Below are positions 42,287 through 49,315 of a DNA stretch of 49,315 bases, piece after piece. The translations under genes and the position numbers were made by a program. The notes beneath the pieces were generated by a model. It was given only the letters and a program-made list of their open reading frames with translations. It did no database searches and was not told the origin of the DNA. Location: positions 1 to 49,315 of the forward strand of contig JAFGXY010000072.1 in NCBI GenBank assembly GCA_016936395.1, given 5' to 3'. The DNA is from Paracoccaceae bacterium. GTDB taxonomy: Bacteria; Pseudomonadota; Alphaproteobacteria; Rhodobacterales; Rhodobacteraceae. The first letter of the stretch is position 1. The number at the start of each line of letters is the position of its first letter.

Positions 42287-43333
42287 TCAGTCGGGCTGAT
42301 ACCAGCCCAGCAACTGTTGCAGGCCGATCACCGCCCCCAGACCCATGGCGACCAGCGTGACCGGACCGGACCAGGCCAGCGTCGCAAATGCGGTGATGCC
42401 TTGGCCCACCGAGCACCCCATGGCCACCACGCCGCCGACACCCATCAGCACGGCGCCACCGACCTGCCGGCCCAATTCGCGCGGGTCTTCGCAGGCCTCC
42501 CAGCGGAACAGGCCGCGCCAGATTGACCCGATCAGCGCGCCGATCATCACCCCGGCAACCGAGCCCACAGAAAAGGTGATCCCCCCGGCGGTCGAGGTCA
42601 TCAGGAAAATCAGCGTGCGACCCACCGGCGCGGTGAACGACGGCCCCTCGACCGGGACCGCGCCAAAGGTGTTGTCAGCAAGCCACGTGGTGCCGACAAA
42701 ACACCATCCCACGGCCAGACCCGCGGCAATGCCCCAGCCGATCATGTCGGCGCGCTTGCGCAGCGGTGCATAGGACAGACCCCAGGCAAGGGCGGAAAAA
42801 GCAAGGACTAGGATGATGACAATCGCCGGCAGCCCGGTAAGCGCGTTGACATCATGGACAATGCCCTGTGGCCCGGTGGCGTCGGGCTGCGGAAACAGCA
42901 CCGTGCGCAGCGGCCCAAGCGGCCCCGACAGCGCGACAAACCCAAAGATCCCCATCACCACGACCACCACCAAAGACCGCAGATCGCCGCCGCCAAAGCG
43001 CACCAAGGCACCAAAGCCGCAATTGCCCGCCATCGCCATGCCATAGCCGAACACCAGCCCACCGATGATCGACGCCAGCGGATTCCACTGGATTTCGTGG
43101 TAAAAACTGGCCGACAGGTCCACCACACCGGCCAAAGCCCCCAGTTGCACCGCCAGAATCGACACGCCCAGCACCACGCCCCAAAGGCGCAGACGCTTTT
43201 GGTCCTTGCCATAGGTTGCGGACTCCAACGCCCCCAGCGTGCAGAAATCGCCCAGCCGTGCCGCCAGCCCCAGCACAATGCCGCCCAGCAGACCGATTAC
43301 TGCGGCCAGAACGCCATACGGGATGTTCTCCAT
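42287..43333 (-). CDS. soxT: SoxT-like YeeE/YedE family sulfur-compound transporter
   Basis: This 348-residue polytopic membrane protein has about nine or ten helices. The family signature with Cys residues is present: ARLGDFCTLGALESATYG, GYGMAMAGNCGFGALVRFGGGDLRSL, and GVGGVVAMGCSVGQGI. YeeE/YedE proteins import thiosulfate or related sulfur species through conserved Cys. In sox clusters the gene is called soxT. It lies downstream of soxR on the same strand, 60 bases away. The ATG at 43333 gives a normal first helix (NIPYGVLAAVIGLLGGIVLGLAA); the frame upstream to 43366 is Lys/Gly-rich leader. Confidence 0.87.
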   Translation of the reverse strand: MENIPYGVLAAVIGLLGGIVLGLAARLGDFCTLGALESATYGKDQKRLRLWGVVLGVSILAVQLGALAGVVDLSASFYHEIQWNPLASIIGGLVFGYGMAMAGNCGFGALVRFGGGDLRSLVVVVVMGIFGFVALSGPLGPLRTVLFPQPDATGPQGIVHDVNALTGLPAIVIILVLAFSALAWGLSYAPLRKRADMIGWGIAAGLAVGWCFVGTTWLADNTFGAVPVEGPSFTAPVGRTLIFLMTSTAGGITFSVGSVAGVMIGALIGSIWRGLFRWEACEDPRELGRQVGGAVLMGVGGVVAMGCSVGQGITAFATLAWSGPVTLVAMGLGAVIGLQQLLGWYQPD

Positions 43334-43393
43334 CGCTTGTTTTCCCTTCCCTTCGCCGCGGCGCAACCTGCGGCGGTATCGTCTGCCCGGCTC

Positions 43394-43735
43394 TCAGGCC
43401 GGTTTGCAGAACAATCGTGTCAAAACGCCCAGCGTTTCCTGAACCTTCGGGTCCAGGATCGAATAGAAAATCGCCTGCCCCTCGCGCCGGGCACTGACCA
43501 TGCCTTCAAAGCGCAGACGGGCAAGTTGTTGGCTGACCACGGCCTGACGCGACGACAGCAGGTTTTCCAGCTCGGTCACGCTTTTCGGCCCCGAGGTCAG
43601 GTGACACAGGATCATCAGCCGGCCGTCATGGCCCAAAGCCTTGAGGAAGTTGGCAGCATCCAGAGCATGCGGGATCAGGGCGCAACTTTGCAGCACCTCG
43701 TCCGTCTGCGCAAACTTTCCGAATGTATCGCCCAA
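43394..43735 (-). CDS. soxR: SoxR, ArsR-family repressor of sox genes
   Basis: A protein of up to 113 residues with a winged helix-turn-helix: FLKALGHDGRLMILCHLTSGPKSVTELENLLSSRQAVVSQQLARLRFEGMVSARREGQAIFY. Cys44 (ILCHL) and Cys110 (LFCKPA) match the pair by which sox-type ArsR repressors sense persulfide; Cys18 is extra. In Paracoccus, SoxR represses sox genes from the soxS-soxV and soxW-soxX gaps. The start is uncertain: TTG at 43735 gives 113 residues, GTG at 43696 gives 100, and neither has a strong ribosome binding site. Confidence 0.88.
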   Translation of the reverse strand: MGDTFGKFAQTDEVLQSCALIPHALDAANFLKALGHDGRLMILCHLTSGPKSVTELENLLSSRQAVVSQQLARLRFEGMVSARREGQAIFYSILDPKVQETLGVLTRLFCKPA

Positions 43736-43800
43736 TAGACTGATCGCCCTTACCGGCTGTCACTTCATGCTGACACGAAGCCCTGCGTGCCGCAACGTTT

Positions 43801-44166
43801 TCACTGCGACGGGGCAGCGTCCTTGATCATCGCGGACAACAGACCCCAGAAGAAATCCTCGCCCGGATAGCCCTCGATCCGGCTGACCTCAACCCCGTTT
43901 TGCAGCAGCACGAAAGTCGGGGTAAAGACCGGTGGCGAATTTACAGTGATGCCTTCGGGCAGCTTTGCCCGCAGTTGCACCGGCACCAGCGGGGCTGCCT
44001 TGCCCTCGCTGGTCAGCGGATATTCCGGCCCGACATCGGCGTGCCACTGTTCGCAGTAGATGCACCCCGCCTGTTCGAACATCAACAACTGCAATTCGGC
44101 CAGCGCAGAACCTGCAAGGCTGGCCGCTATCACGGCGGCAAGGGCGACGGATTTGATGATTTGCAT
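43801..44166 (-). CDS. soxS: SoxS, periplasmic thioredoxin-like protein
   Basis: A 121-residue thioredoxin-fold protein with a signal peptide (MQIIKSVALAAVIAASLAGSALA) and redox-active Cys35 and Cys38 in GCIYC. In Paracoccus, SoxS reactivates SoxYZ by keeping its carrier Cys usable. Only a minimal fold is present (TPTFVLLQNG cis-Pro strand). The ATG at 44166 is the only start giving an intact signal peptide. Divergent from soxV across 81 bases. Confidence 0.92.
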   Translation of the reverse strand: MQIIKSVALAAVIAASLAGSALAELQLLMFEQAGCIYCEQWHADVGPEYPLTSEGKAAPLVPVQLRAKLPEGITVNSPPVFTPTFVLLQNGVEVSRIEGYPGEDFFWGLLSAMIKDAAPSQ

Positions 44167-44184
44167 GATTGACGCAGCCCTTGT

Positions 44185-44206
44185 GATATTGAAATATCCT
44201 AATATC
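44185..44206. promoter_or_regulatory. Candidate SoxR operator between soxS and soxV
   Basis: GATATT-GA-AATATC (44185-44198) is a perfect 6-2-6 dyad, and a second AATATC follows at 44201-44206. The patch is strongly AT-rich in a GC-rich region. ATATT/AATAT half-sites are typical of ArsR-family operators, including SoxR/BigR types. The position between the divergent genes agrees with known SoxR binding in Paracoccus. Confidence 0.6.
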
Positions 44207-44247
44207 TTTTGCCGATAATGGCAATCGGGCGCTGTCAGGGAGGACAG

Positions 44248-44985
44248 ATGCTTGATATCAGCTTTGGGGGCGCGGCCCTCGCGGGACTTTTGTCCTTTCT
44301 GTCCCCCTGCATCTTGCCGATGGTTCCGTTCTACCTGTGCTACATGGCCGGGTTGTCCATGCAAGAGTTGCGCGCCGATGGTGGCATTCCGGCGGGCATC
44401 CAGCGGCGGCTGGTGGTTCAGGCCATGGCCTTTGCCCTTGGGGTGACCACGATCTTCGTGATGCTGGGCCTGGGTGCCACCGCCCTTGGTCAGGTGTTCT
44501 TGCAATGGCGCGAGACCCTGTCCTGGGTCGCGGGCGGCGTTCTGATCGTGTTCGGCCTGCATTTCCTTGGCATCCTGCGCATCGGCTTTCTGTATCGTGA
44601 GGCCCGGATCGAGACCGAGGCCAAGCCCACCACGCTGGTTGGTGCCTATGTCATGGGCCTTGCCTTCGGCTTTGGCTGGACACCCTGCGTCGGCCCGGCG
44701 CTGGCCGCGATCCTGATGGTGGCCAGCGGCATGGGCGATCTGTGGCGCGGCGGGCTTTTGTTGCTGGTCTACGGCCTGTCGATGACCCTGCCCTTTGTCG
44801 TGGCGGCGCTGTTTGCCCGGCCGTTCCTGTCCTGGGTCAGCCGTCACCGCAGCGCGCTTGGCTATGTCGAAAAGGTCATGGGGGCGATGCTGATCATCTT
44901 TGGTTTGCTGATCGCGACCAATTCGGTCAACCTGATCGGCGATTGGCTGATCCGAAATTTCGACTGGAGTGCCACCTTGAAATGA
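44248..44985 (+). CDS. soxV: SoxV, CcdA-type membrane thiol transporter
   Basis: This 245-residue membrane protein has six predicted helices and the two CcdA/DsbD Cys sites: SFLSPCILPMVPFYLCYMAG near residue 20 and GWTPCVGPALAAILM near 150. It moves electrons from cytoplasmic thioredoxin to the periplasm for SoxW and SoxS. The ATG at 44248 follows GGGAGGAC. It is the first gene of the rightward sox transcript. Confidence 0.93.
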   Translation: MLDISFGGAALAGLLSFLSPCILPMVPFYLCYMAGLSMQELRADGGIPAGIQRRLVVQAMAFALGVTTIFVMLGLGATALGQVFLQWRETLSWVAGGVLIVFGLHFLGILRIGFLYREARIETEAKPTTLVGAYVMGLAFGFGWTPCVGPALAAILMVASGMGDLWRGGLLLLVYGLSMTLPFVVAALFARPFLSWVSRHRSALGYVEKVMGAMLIIFGLLIATNSVNLIGDWLIRNFDWSATLK

Positions 44986-45008
44986 CGCCCGAGGGAGGGG
45001 CTGATGCC

Positions 45009-45569
45009 ATGATGCGAAGTGTTCTTGCGATTGCCGCCGCCGCCTTTCTGGCGCTGCCCGCACTGGGGGCCGAGTTGGGCGACGATGGCCTGCACAAGCC
45101 CGACTGGCTGCGCGACACCTTCAAGGACCTGCGCGAAGATCTGGCCGAGGCCAATGCGGAAGGCAAACGCCTGCTGATCACGGTCGAGCAGCGCGGCTGC
45201 ATCTATTGCACCGAAATGCACGAAAAGGTGTTTCCCGACCCCGCGGTCGACGCCCTGATCCGCGAGCATTACTTCGTCGTCCAGATGAACCTGTTCGGCG
45301 ATGTCGAGGTGACGGACTTTGACGGCACCGTGCTGCGCGAAAAGGACATGGCGGTGCGCTGGGGCGTGATGTTCACGCCAACGCTGATCTTTTTGCCCGA
45401 GGTGATTCCCGATGGCAAGACTGCGGCAGAATCAGCCGTGGCGATGATGCCCGGCGCTTTTGGCATCGGCACCACAACCGCGCTTCTGACATGGGTGCGC
45501 GACCATGTCTATGAAAACGGCGAGCACTTCCAGAAGTATCTGGCCGAGCAGAGTCAGCTTAAGAACTGA
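45009..45569 (+). CDS. soxW: SoxW, periplasmic thioredoxin
   Basis: A protein of 186 residues with a signal peptide (MMRSVLAIAAAAFLALPALGA) and a thioredoxin domain with Cys64 and Cys67 in RGCIYCTEMH. The cis-Pro region is MFTPTLIFLPE. It is the partner reduced by SoxV. The ATG at 45009 has GGGAGGGG 8 bases upstream. An ATG at 44982 overlaps the soxV stop and would add nine residues before the signal peptide; the internal ribosome site makes 45009 better. Confidence 0.9.
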   Translation: MMRSVLAIAAAAFLALPALGAELGDDGLHKPDWLRDTFKDLREDLAEANAEGKRLLITVEQRGCIYCTEMHEKVFPDPAVDALIREHYFVVQMNLFGDVEVTDFDGTVLREKDMAVRWGVMFTPTLIFLPEVIPDGKTAAESAVAMMPGAFGIGTTTALLTWVRDHVYENGEHFQKYLAEQSQLKN

Positions 45570-45600
45570 TGGCAAATACCTGAAAAATTTGGACTTAAAG

Positions 45601-45625
45601 GAATATTCATGGATCGCTATATTTC
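45601..45625. promoter_or_regulatory. Candidate SoxR operator between soxW and soxX
   Basis: GAATATTC (45601-45608, a perfect palindrome) and ATATTTC (45619-45625) lie in an AT-rich patch in the 118-base gap before soxX. ATATTTC also occurs, on the other strand, in the soxS-soxV operator (GAAATAT at 44191-44197). In Paracoccus, SoxR binds this gap too. Confidence 0.5.
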
Positions 45626-45687
45626 TATTGCCTACGACCGTATACCGGGGTTATCGTCTTAACAGGGAGTGATCAGGGAGGATCGCA

Positions 45688-46161
45688 ATGACACGTCAGC
45701 TTATGCTGGTGACCTTGGCGGCAATGGCCGCCGCAACGCCTGCAATCAGTGAAATCGCCCCAACCGCCGTGGCCTACACCGAGGGGAAGATTTCCGAATC
45801 ATTGACCGGCACACCGGGTGATCCGGTCGCTGGACTGAAGGTCATGACCACCAACGCCTTGGGCAACTGCGTGGCCTGCCATGTGATCGCAGCACTGCCC
45901 GATGTGCCATTTCAGGGCAACATCGGCCCGGCGCTGGACGGTGTGGCAAGCCGCTACGATGAAGCCCAGCTTCGCGGCATCGTTGCCAATTCCAAATTGA
46001 CGTTCGAGGGCACCTTCATGCCCGCGTTCTACAAGACCGATGGGTTTGTGCGCCCAGGCAACGCCTACACTGGCAAGGCACCCGAAGCCGACCTGCCGCC
46101 GATCCTGACCGCACAGCAGATTGAAGACGTCGTGGCCTATCTTGTCACTCTGAAAGAGTGA
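45688..46161 (+). CDS. soxX: SoxX, monohaem cytochrome c of SoxXA
   Basis: SoxX (157 residues) is the electron-transfer cytochrome of the SoxXA complex, which oxidatively joins thiosulfate to SoxY. A signal peptide precedes SEIAPTAVAY. Haem attaches at Cys61 and Cys64 with axial His65 (CVACH); the second axial ligand is Met111 in EGTFMPAFY. The gene follows GGGAGGATCGC, a strong ribosome binding site. Confidence 0.95.
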   Translation: MTRQLMLVTLAAMAAATPAISEIAPTAVAYTEGKISESLTGTPGDPVAGLKVMTTNALGNCVACHVIAALPDVPFQGNIGPALDGVASRYDEAQLRGIVANSKLTFEGTFMPAFYKTDGFVRPGNAYTGKAPEADLPPILTAQQIEDVVAYLVTLKE

Positions 46162-46187
46162 CGGCCCATAGATCAGAGGAGAAGACA

Positions 46188-46607
46188 ATGAACCTTTCCA
46201 GACGAGACGCCCTTTGGGTTGGCCTTGGCGGTCTTGCCGCAGCCGCCCTGCCCGGTTCGGTCATGGCCGCAACCAATGACGAGCTGATTGCGGCTTTTGC
46301 TGCTGGCGGCGCTGAAGGCACCGGCACGTTCACACTGACCGCCCCGGAAATCGCTGAAAACGGCAACACCGTTCCCGTGTCGTTCGACGCACCCGATGCC
46401 GTTGCCGTGATGCTGCTGGCCACCGGCAACCCGGAACCGGCTGTTGCAACCTTCACCTTCGGCCCTGCCGCTGGCCGCCAGATGGCTGCCACCCGCATCC
46501 GCCTTGCCAAGACCCAGGATGTGGTTGCCGTCGCCAAGATGGCAGACGGGTCGATCCTCAAGGCACAAACGACCGTCAAGGTCACCATCGGCGGCTGCGG
46601 CGGCTGA
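46188..46607 (+). CDS. soxY: SoxY, sulfur-carrier subunit of SoxYZ
   Basis: SoxY (139 residues) carries the substrate on Cys137 in its C-terminal swinging arm GGCGG. A twin-arginine signal (NLSRRDALWVGLGGLAAAALPGSVMA) shows that it is exported folded, probably with SoxZ. The mature part is the immunoglobulin-like carrier domain. The ATG at 46188 follows AGAGGAGAAG. It lies 26 bases after soxX. Confidence 0.95.
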   Translation: MNLSRRDALWVGLGGLAAAALPGSVMAATNDELIAAFAAGGAEGTGTFTLTAPEIAENGNTVPVSFDAPDAVAVMLLATGNPEPAVATFTFGPAAGRQMAATRIRLAKTQDVVAVAKMADGSILKAQTTVKVTIGGCGG

Positions 46608-46629
46608 GTCAGAGATCAGGAGAGAAAAA

Positions 46630-46959
46630 ATGGCAGATGATGCAAAACCCCGCGTGAAAGTTCCCAAGTCGGCTGCGGCTGGTGAAATTGTCACGATCAA
46701 GAGCCTGATTTCGCACAAGATGGAATCGGGTCAGCGCAAGGACGCCAAGGGCGAATTGATCCCTCGGTCGATCATCAACCGCTTCACCTGCGACTTCAAC
46801 GGCGTGAACGCCATTGACATCGCGATTGATCCGGCCGTGTCGACCAACCCCTACTTTGAATTTGACGTAAAAGTGGACGCGGCGGGCGAGTTCAAGTTCA
46901 CCTGGTATGATGACGATGGCTCTGTCTACGAAGAGAGCAAGACCATCGAAATCGCCTGA
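46630..46959 (+). CDS. soxZ: SoxZ, partner subunit of SoxYZ
   Basis: SoxZ (109 residues) has no signal peptide and is presumably co-exported with Tat-targeted SoxY. The sequence ADDAKPRVKVPKSAAAGEIVTIKSLISHKMESGQRKD followed by IINRFTCDFNGV is the conserved family start, and the C-terminal strand FKFTWYDDDGSVYEESKTI is typical. The ATG at 46630 follows AGGAGAG. Confidence 0.95.
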   Translation: MADDAKPRVKVPKSAAAGEIVTIKSLISHKMESGQRKDAKGELIPRSIINRFTCDFNGVNAIDIAIDPAVSTNPYFEFDVKVDAAGEFKFTWYDDDGSVYEESKTIEIA

Positions 46960-46993
46960 TCGCTTCGCAGAAAACTCGAGGGAGGAGAGACGT

Positions 46994-47863
46994 ATGCGTG
47001 AGCACATGATCAAGACACTGGTGGCCTCGGCCGCTTTCGGCCTTGCCCTGACGGGCATGGCCTATGCCGAGCCGGTGGATGACAAGCTGGTGATCGAAGG
47101 CGAAGAGGGCACGCTTGAACTCGTGACCTCGACCAAGGCCCCGGATCACCTGCAAGAGGTGATGGACACCATCTATTCCGGCTGGCACTACCGCGAAGAC
47201 GACACGCGCGCGATGCAGAAAGACGACTTCGACAATCCGGCCATGGTGTTTGTCGACCGTGGTCGCGATCTGTGGAACAAGGCCATCGGCAAGAACAGCG
47301 AATCCTGCGCCGGCTGCCACAATGGCCCGGAAAGCATGAAGGGCCTGCGCGCCGTGACCCCCCGGGTTGACGCAAAGACCGGCAAGCTGATGACCATCGA
47401 AAACTACGTTGACGCCTGCGTGACCGAACGCATGGGTCTGGAGGCCTGGGGTTGGACCGGCGACAAGATGAAGGACACGCTTGCCCTCATCTCGATGCAG
47501 TCGCGTGGCGAAGTCGTAAATGTTGCCATTGACGGCCCGGCCGCCCCGTTCTGGGAAAAGGGCAAGGAAATCTACTACACCCGCTTCGGGCAGTTGGAGA
47601 TGTCTTGCGCGTCCTGCCACGAGGAAAACCAGGGTCTGTTCATCCGCTCGGACCACTTGAGCCAAGGCCAGATCAACGGCTTTCCAACCTACCGTCTGAA
47701 AGACGCAGGCATCCTGTCGGCACAGCAGCGTTTTGTCGGCTGTGTGCGGGACACCCGCGCCGAAACCTTCAAGCCCAACTCGGATGAGTTCAAGGCGCTG
47801 GAGCTTTACGTCGCCTCGCGCGGCAACGGCCTGTCGGTTGAAGGCGTGTCGGTGCGTCACTGA
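46994..47863 (+). CDS. soxA: SoxA, dihaem cytochrome c of SoxXA
   Basis: SoxA (289 residues) catalyses the joining of thiosulfate to SoxY. Signal peptide to about residue 25. Two haem sites: Cys105/Cys108/His109 (CAGCH) and Cys205/Cys208/His209 (CASCH). Cys250 in VGCVRDTRAE is the unusual Cys ligand that is persulfidated at the active-site haem. Two CxxCH sites mark the dihaem form, as in Paracoccus and Rhodovulum. The ATG at 46994 follows GGGAGGAGAGA. Confidence 0.95.
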   Translation: MREHMIKTLVASAAFGLALTGMAYAEPVDDKLVIEGEEGTLELVTSTKAPDHLQEVMDTIYSGWHYREDDTRAMQKDDFDNPAMVFVDRGRDLWNKAIGKNSESCAGCHNGPESMKGLRAVTPRVDAKTGKLMTIENYVDACVTERMGLEAWGWTGDKMKDTLALISMQSRGEVVNVAIDGPAAPFWEKGKEIYYTRFGQLEMSCASCHEENQGLFIRSDHLSQGQINGFPTYRLKDAGILSAQQRFVGCVRDTRAETFKPNSDEFKALELYVASRGNGLSVEGVSVRH

Positions 47864-47873
47864 CCAAAACACC

Positions 47874-47898
47874 GGCCTCCGCTGCACAAGCGGGGGCC
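47874..47898 (+). other. Hairpin in the soxA-soxB gap
   Basis: GGCCTCCGCT (47874-47883) pairs along 10 bases (one G-T) with AGCGGGGGCC (47889-47898) around GCACA. It is followed by CCCCTTTCC, not a proper T run. It may protect the 3' end of the soxXYZA message or cause partial termination before soxB. Confidence 0.5.
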
Positions 47899-48006
47899 CC
47901 CCTTTCCGCCACCTGTTTGGCACCAACACACTCTGACACTGGACAATCGGCCAACCGCGTTTTGCGCGCCCGAGATACGTCCGCCTGATCGACCAAGGAG
48001 AGACCA

Positions 48007-49315
48007 ATGATTTCCCGGCGTGAGTTCCTGCAAGCCAGCGTGGCGGCTTCGGCCATTGTCGGCCTGTCAGGCTTTGGCAACTGGTCGAAACTGGCCGCAC
48101 AGCAGGCTTTGACGCAGGACCAACTGCTGCAATTCGATGATTTCGGCAACGTCACGCTGATCCACGTCACCGACATTCACGCCCATCTGAAACCGATCTG
48201 GTTCCGCGAGCCGGAATGGAACGTCGGCATCGGCCCTGCCAAAGGCGTGCCACCGCATGTCGTCGGCAAGGACTTCATCAAGATGTTCAACCTGACGCCG
48301 CAATCGCCCGAAGCCTATGCGCTGACCTATGAAGACTTTGTCGCCTTGGGCAAGACCTATGGCCGCATGGGCGGCATGGACCGGGTCGCAACCGTGGTGA
48401 AATCCATCCGCGCCGCCCGCCCCGACGCGCTTATCCTTGATGGCGGCGACACCTGGCACGGCTCGATGACCAGCTATCTGACCAAGGGTCAGGACATGGT
48501 CAACGTGATGAACGCGCTTGGCACCGAAGCGATGACCAGCCATTGGGAATGGACCTTCGGCACCGAGCGGGTCAAGGAAATCGTGGAAACGCAGTTGAAA
48601 TTCCCCTTCCTGGGCGCAAACATCTTTGACGCCGAATGGGATGAACCCGCGTTCGAGCCTTACAAGATCTTTGAGCGGACCGGCACCCGCATTGCCGTGA
48701 TCGGGCAGGCCTTCCCCTATATGCCGATCGCCAACCCGAAGTGGATGTTCCCGGAATACAGCTTTGGTATCCGTGAAGAGCGGATGCAGGCGGTGGTGGA
48801 CGAGGTTCGCGCCGAGGGGGTGGATCTGGTGGTCTGCCTGTCGCACAACGGCTTTGACGTGGACCGCAAGATGGCGGGCCGGGTCAGGGGCATCGACGTG
48901 ATCCTGACCGGCCACACCCATGACGCCATCCCAGAGCCGGTTCTGGTCGGCGAGACGATCCTGATCGCGTCCGGCAGCCATGGCAAGTTCGTGTCCCGCG
49001 TCGATCTGGATGTGCGCGACGGCAAGATGATGGGCTTCCGCCACAAGCTGATCCCGATCTTCTCGGACGTGATCACCCCTGATGCCGACATGGCCGCGCT
49101 GATCGACGCCGAGCGCGCGCCCTATCTGGCCGATCTGGAAACCGTGGTCAGCACCACCGACAGCCTGCTGTATCGCCGTGGCAACTTTCAGGGCACCTGG
49201 GATGACCTGATCTGCAACGCGGTGATGAGCGAGCGCGACACCGAAATCGCGATGTCGCCGGGCGTGCGCTGGGGGGCAAGTCTGATGCCGGGCGACAATA
49301 TCACCCGTGAAGACA
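48007..49315 (+). CDS. soxB: SoxB, sulfate thiohydrolase (5' part)
   Basis: The frame is open from the ATG at 48007 to the end of the window, giving 436 residues of a protein of roughly 560. SoxB hydrolyses the sulfone from SoxY-bound thiosulfate using two Mn ions. A Tat signal (MISRREFLQASVAASAIVGLSGFG) is followed by the metallophosphatase motifs VTDIHAHLKP (Asp56, His58), GGDTWHGS near residue 145 and GHTHDAI near 304. The C-terminal 5'-nucleotidase-like domain begins near the end of the window. The start follows AAGGAGAGACC. Confidence 0.95.
   Translation, partial: MISRREFLQASVAASAIVGLSGFGNWSKLAAQQALTQDQLLQFDDFGNVTLIHVTDIHAHLKPIWFREPEWNVGIGPAKGVPPHVVGKDFIKMFNLTPQSPEAYALTYEDFVALGKTYGRMGGMDRVATVVKSIRAARPDALILDGGDTWHGSMTSYLTKGQDMVNVMNALGTEAMTSHWEWTFGTERVKEIVETQLKFPFLGANIFDAEWDEPAFEPYKIFERTGTRIAVIGQAFPYMPIANPKWMFPEYSFGIREERMQAVVDEVRAEGVDLVVCLSHNGFDVDRKMAGRVRGIDVILTGHTHDAIPEPVLVGETILIASGSHGKFVSRVDLDVRDGKMMGFRHKLIPIFSDVITPDADMAALIDAERAPYLADLETVVSTTDSLLYRRGNFQGTWDDLICNAVMSERDTEIAMSPGVRWGASLMPGDNITRED

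Noticed and set aside
42141..42416. A 91-codon minus-strand frame overlapping the end of soxT
   Set aside because: It overlaps the soxT coding end in another frame and crosses the hairpin at 42209; no ribosome site or family pattern.

Overview
The window is about 49 kb of GC-rich, gene-dense chromosome, most likely from a member of the Rhodobacterales (Rhodobacteraceae/Paracoccaceae). I infer this from gene content and order. Pyruvate dehydrogenase E1-beta carries its own lipoyl domain. The cluster cobA-DUF2849-cysI-cysH-DUF934 is present. The order dnaB-alr-mlaEF-pqiA-like-radA-cvpA-purF is seen, and the window ends in a soxTRS/VWXYZAB thiosulfate-oxidation cluster. I found no rRNA, tRNA, CRISPR array, phage or insertion sequence. 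Nearly everything looks like vertically inherited core chromosome.

Layout. 1-3.1 kb: end of a Ca2+/cation antiporter, then ilvBN behind a complete-looking ribosome-mediated attenuator (sigma70-like promoter, 15-codon leader peptide rich in Leu/Ile/Val, antiterminator, terminator). 3.1-6.5 kb, minus strand: cytochrome c maturation genes ccmF-ccmH and an enoyl-CoA hydratase. 6.6-8.8 kb: arginase and an orphan NnrS. 8.9-14.2 kb: an Lrp/AsnC regulator divergent from a tightly overlapping assimilatory sulfate-reduction operon (siroheme methyltransferase, DUF2849, sulfite reductase, APS reductase, DUF934), then ferredoxin-NADP reductase, a plausible electron supplier. 14.3-19.4 kb: an Ala-rich membrane-anchored protein, infC with an ATA start codon, pyrC, pyrE, dnaB. 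19.6-27 kb: alr, an Mla-like ABC transporter lacking its MCE subunit, a PqiA-like protein, radA, cvpA, purF and a frameshifted DUF1801 gene. 27-30.4 kb: an SDR, a PLP transsulfuration enzyme, a 490-base intergenic region with nested hairpins, and two cyclophilins. 30.5-37.7 kb: pgk, ftsB-like, pdhA-pdhB-pdhC, an AhpD-like protein, cysE, and hemP with a small upstream ORF. 37.9-42 kb: glutaryl-CoA dehydrogenase, a fused alpha/beta 2-oxoacid dehydrogenase E1, and an atypical receiver protein. 42.3-49.3 kb: the sox cluster, cut off inside soxB.

How the genes work together. Sulfur dominates. One block assimilates sulfate to sulfide, and cysE supplies the carbon acceptor for cysteine. A transsulfuration enzyme links cysteine and methionine. 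The sox block oxidises thiosulfate in the periplasm: SoxXA and SoxYZ carry the substrate, SoxB hydrolyses it, SoxV/W/S supply reductant, SoxT is a transporter and SoxR a repressor. The Ccm genes could mature the c-type cytochromes SoxX and SoxA. A second theme is 2-oxoacid oxidation: PDH E1/E2 beside an AhpD-like protein, and glutaryl-CoA dehydrogenase beside a fused E1.

No wholly new multi-gene system is evident. The points most worth following are the ilv attenuator, the ATA start of infC, a dispersed palindrome family, the nested hairpin element near 29.1 kb, the AhpD/E2 pairing, the fused E1 next to gcdH, a receiver with Asp replaced by Glu, and candidate SoxR operators. Function calls rest on recognising motifs and families by eye; no database search was run.
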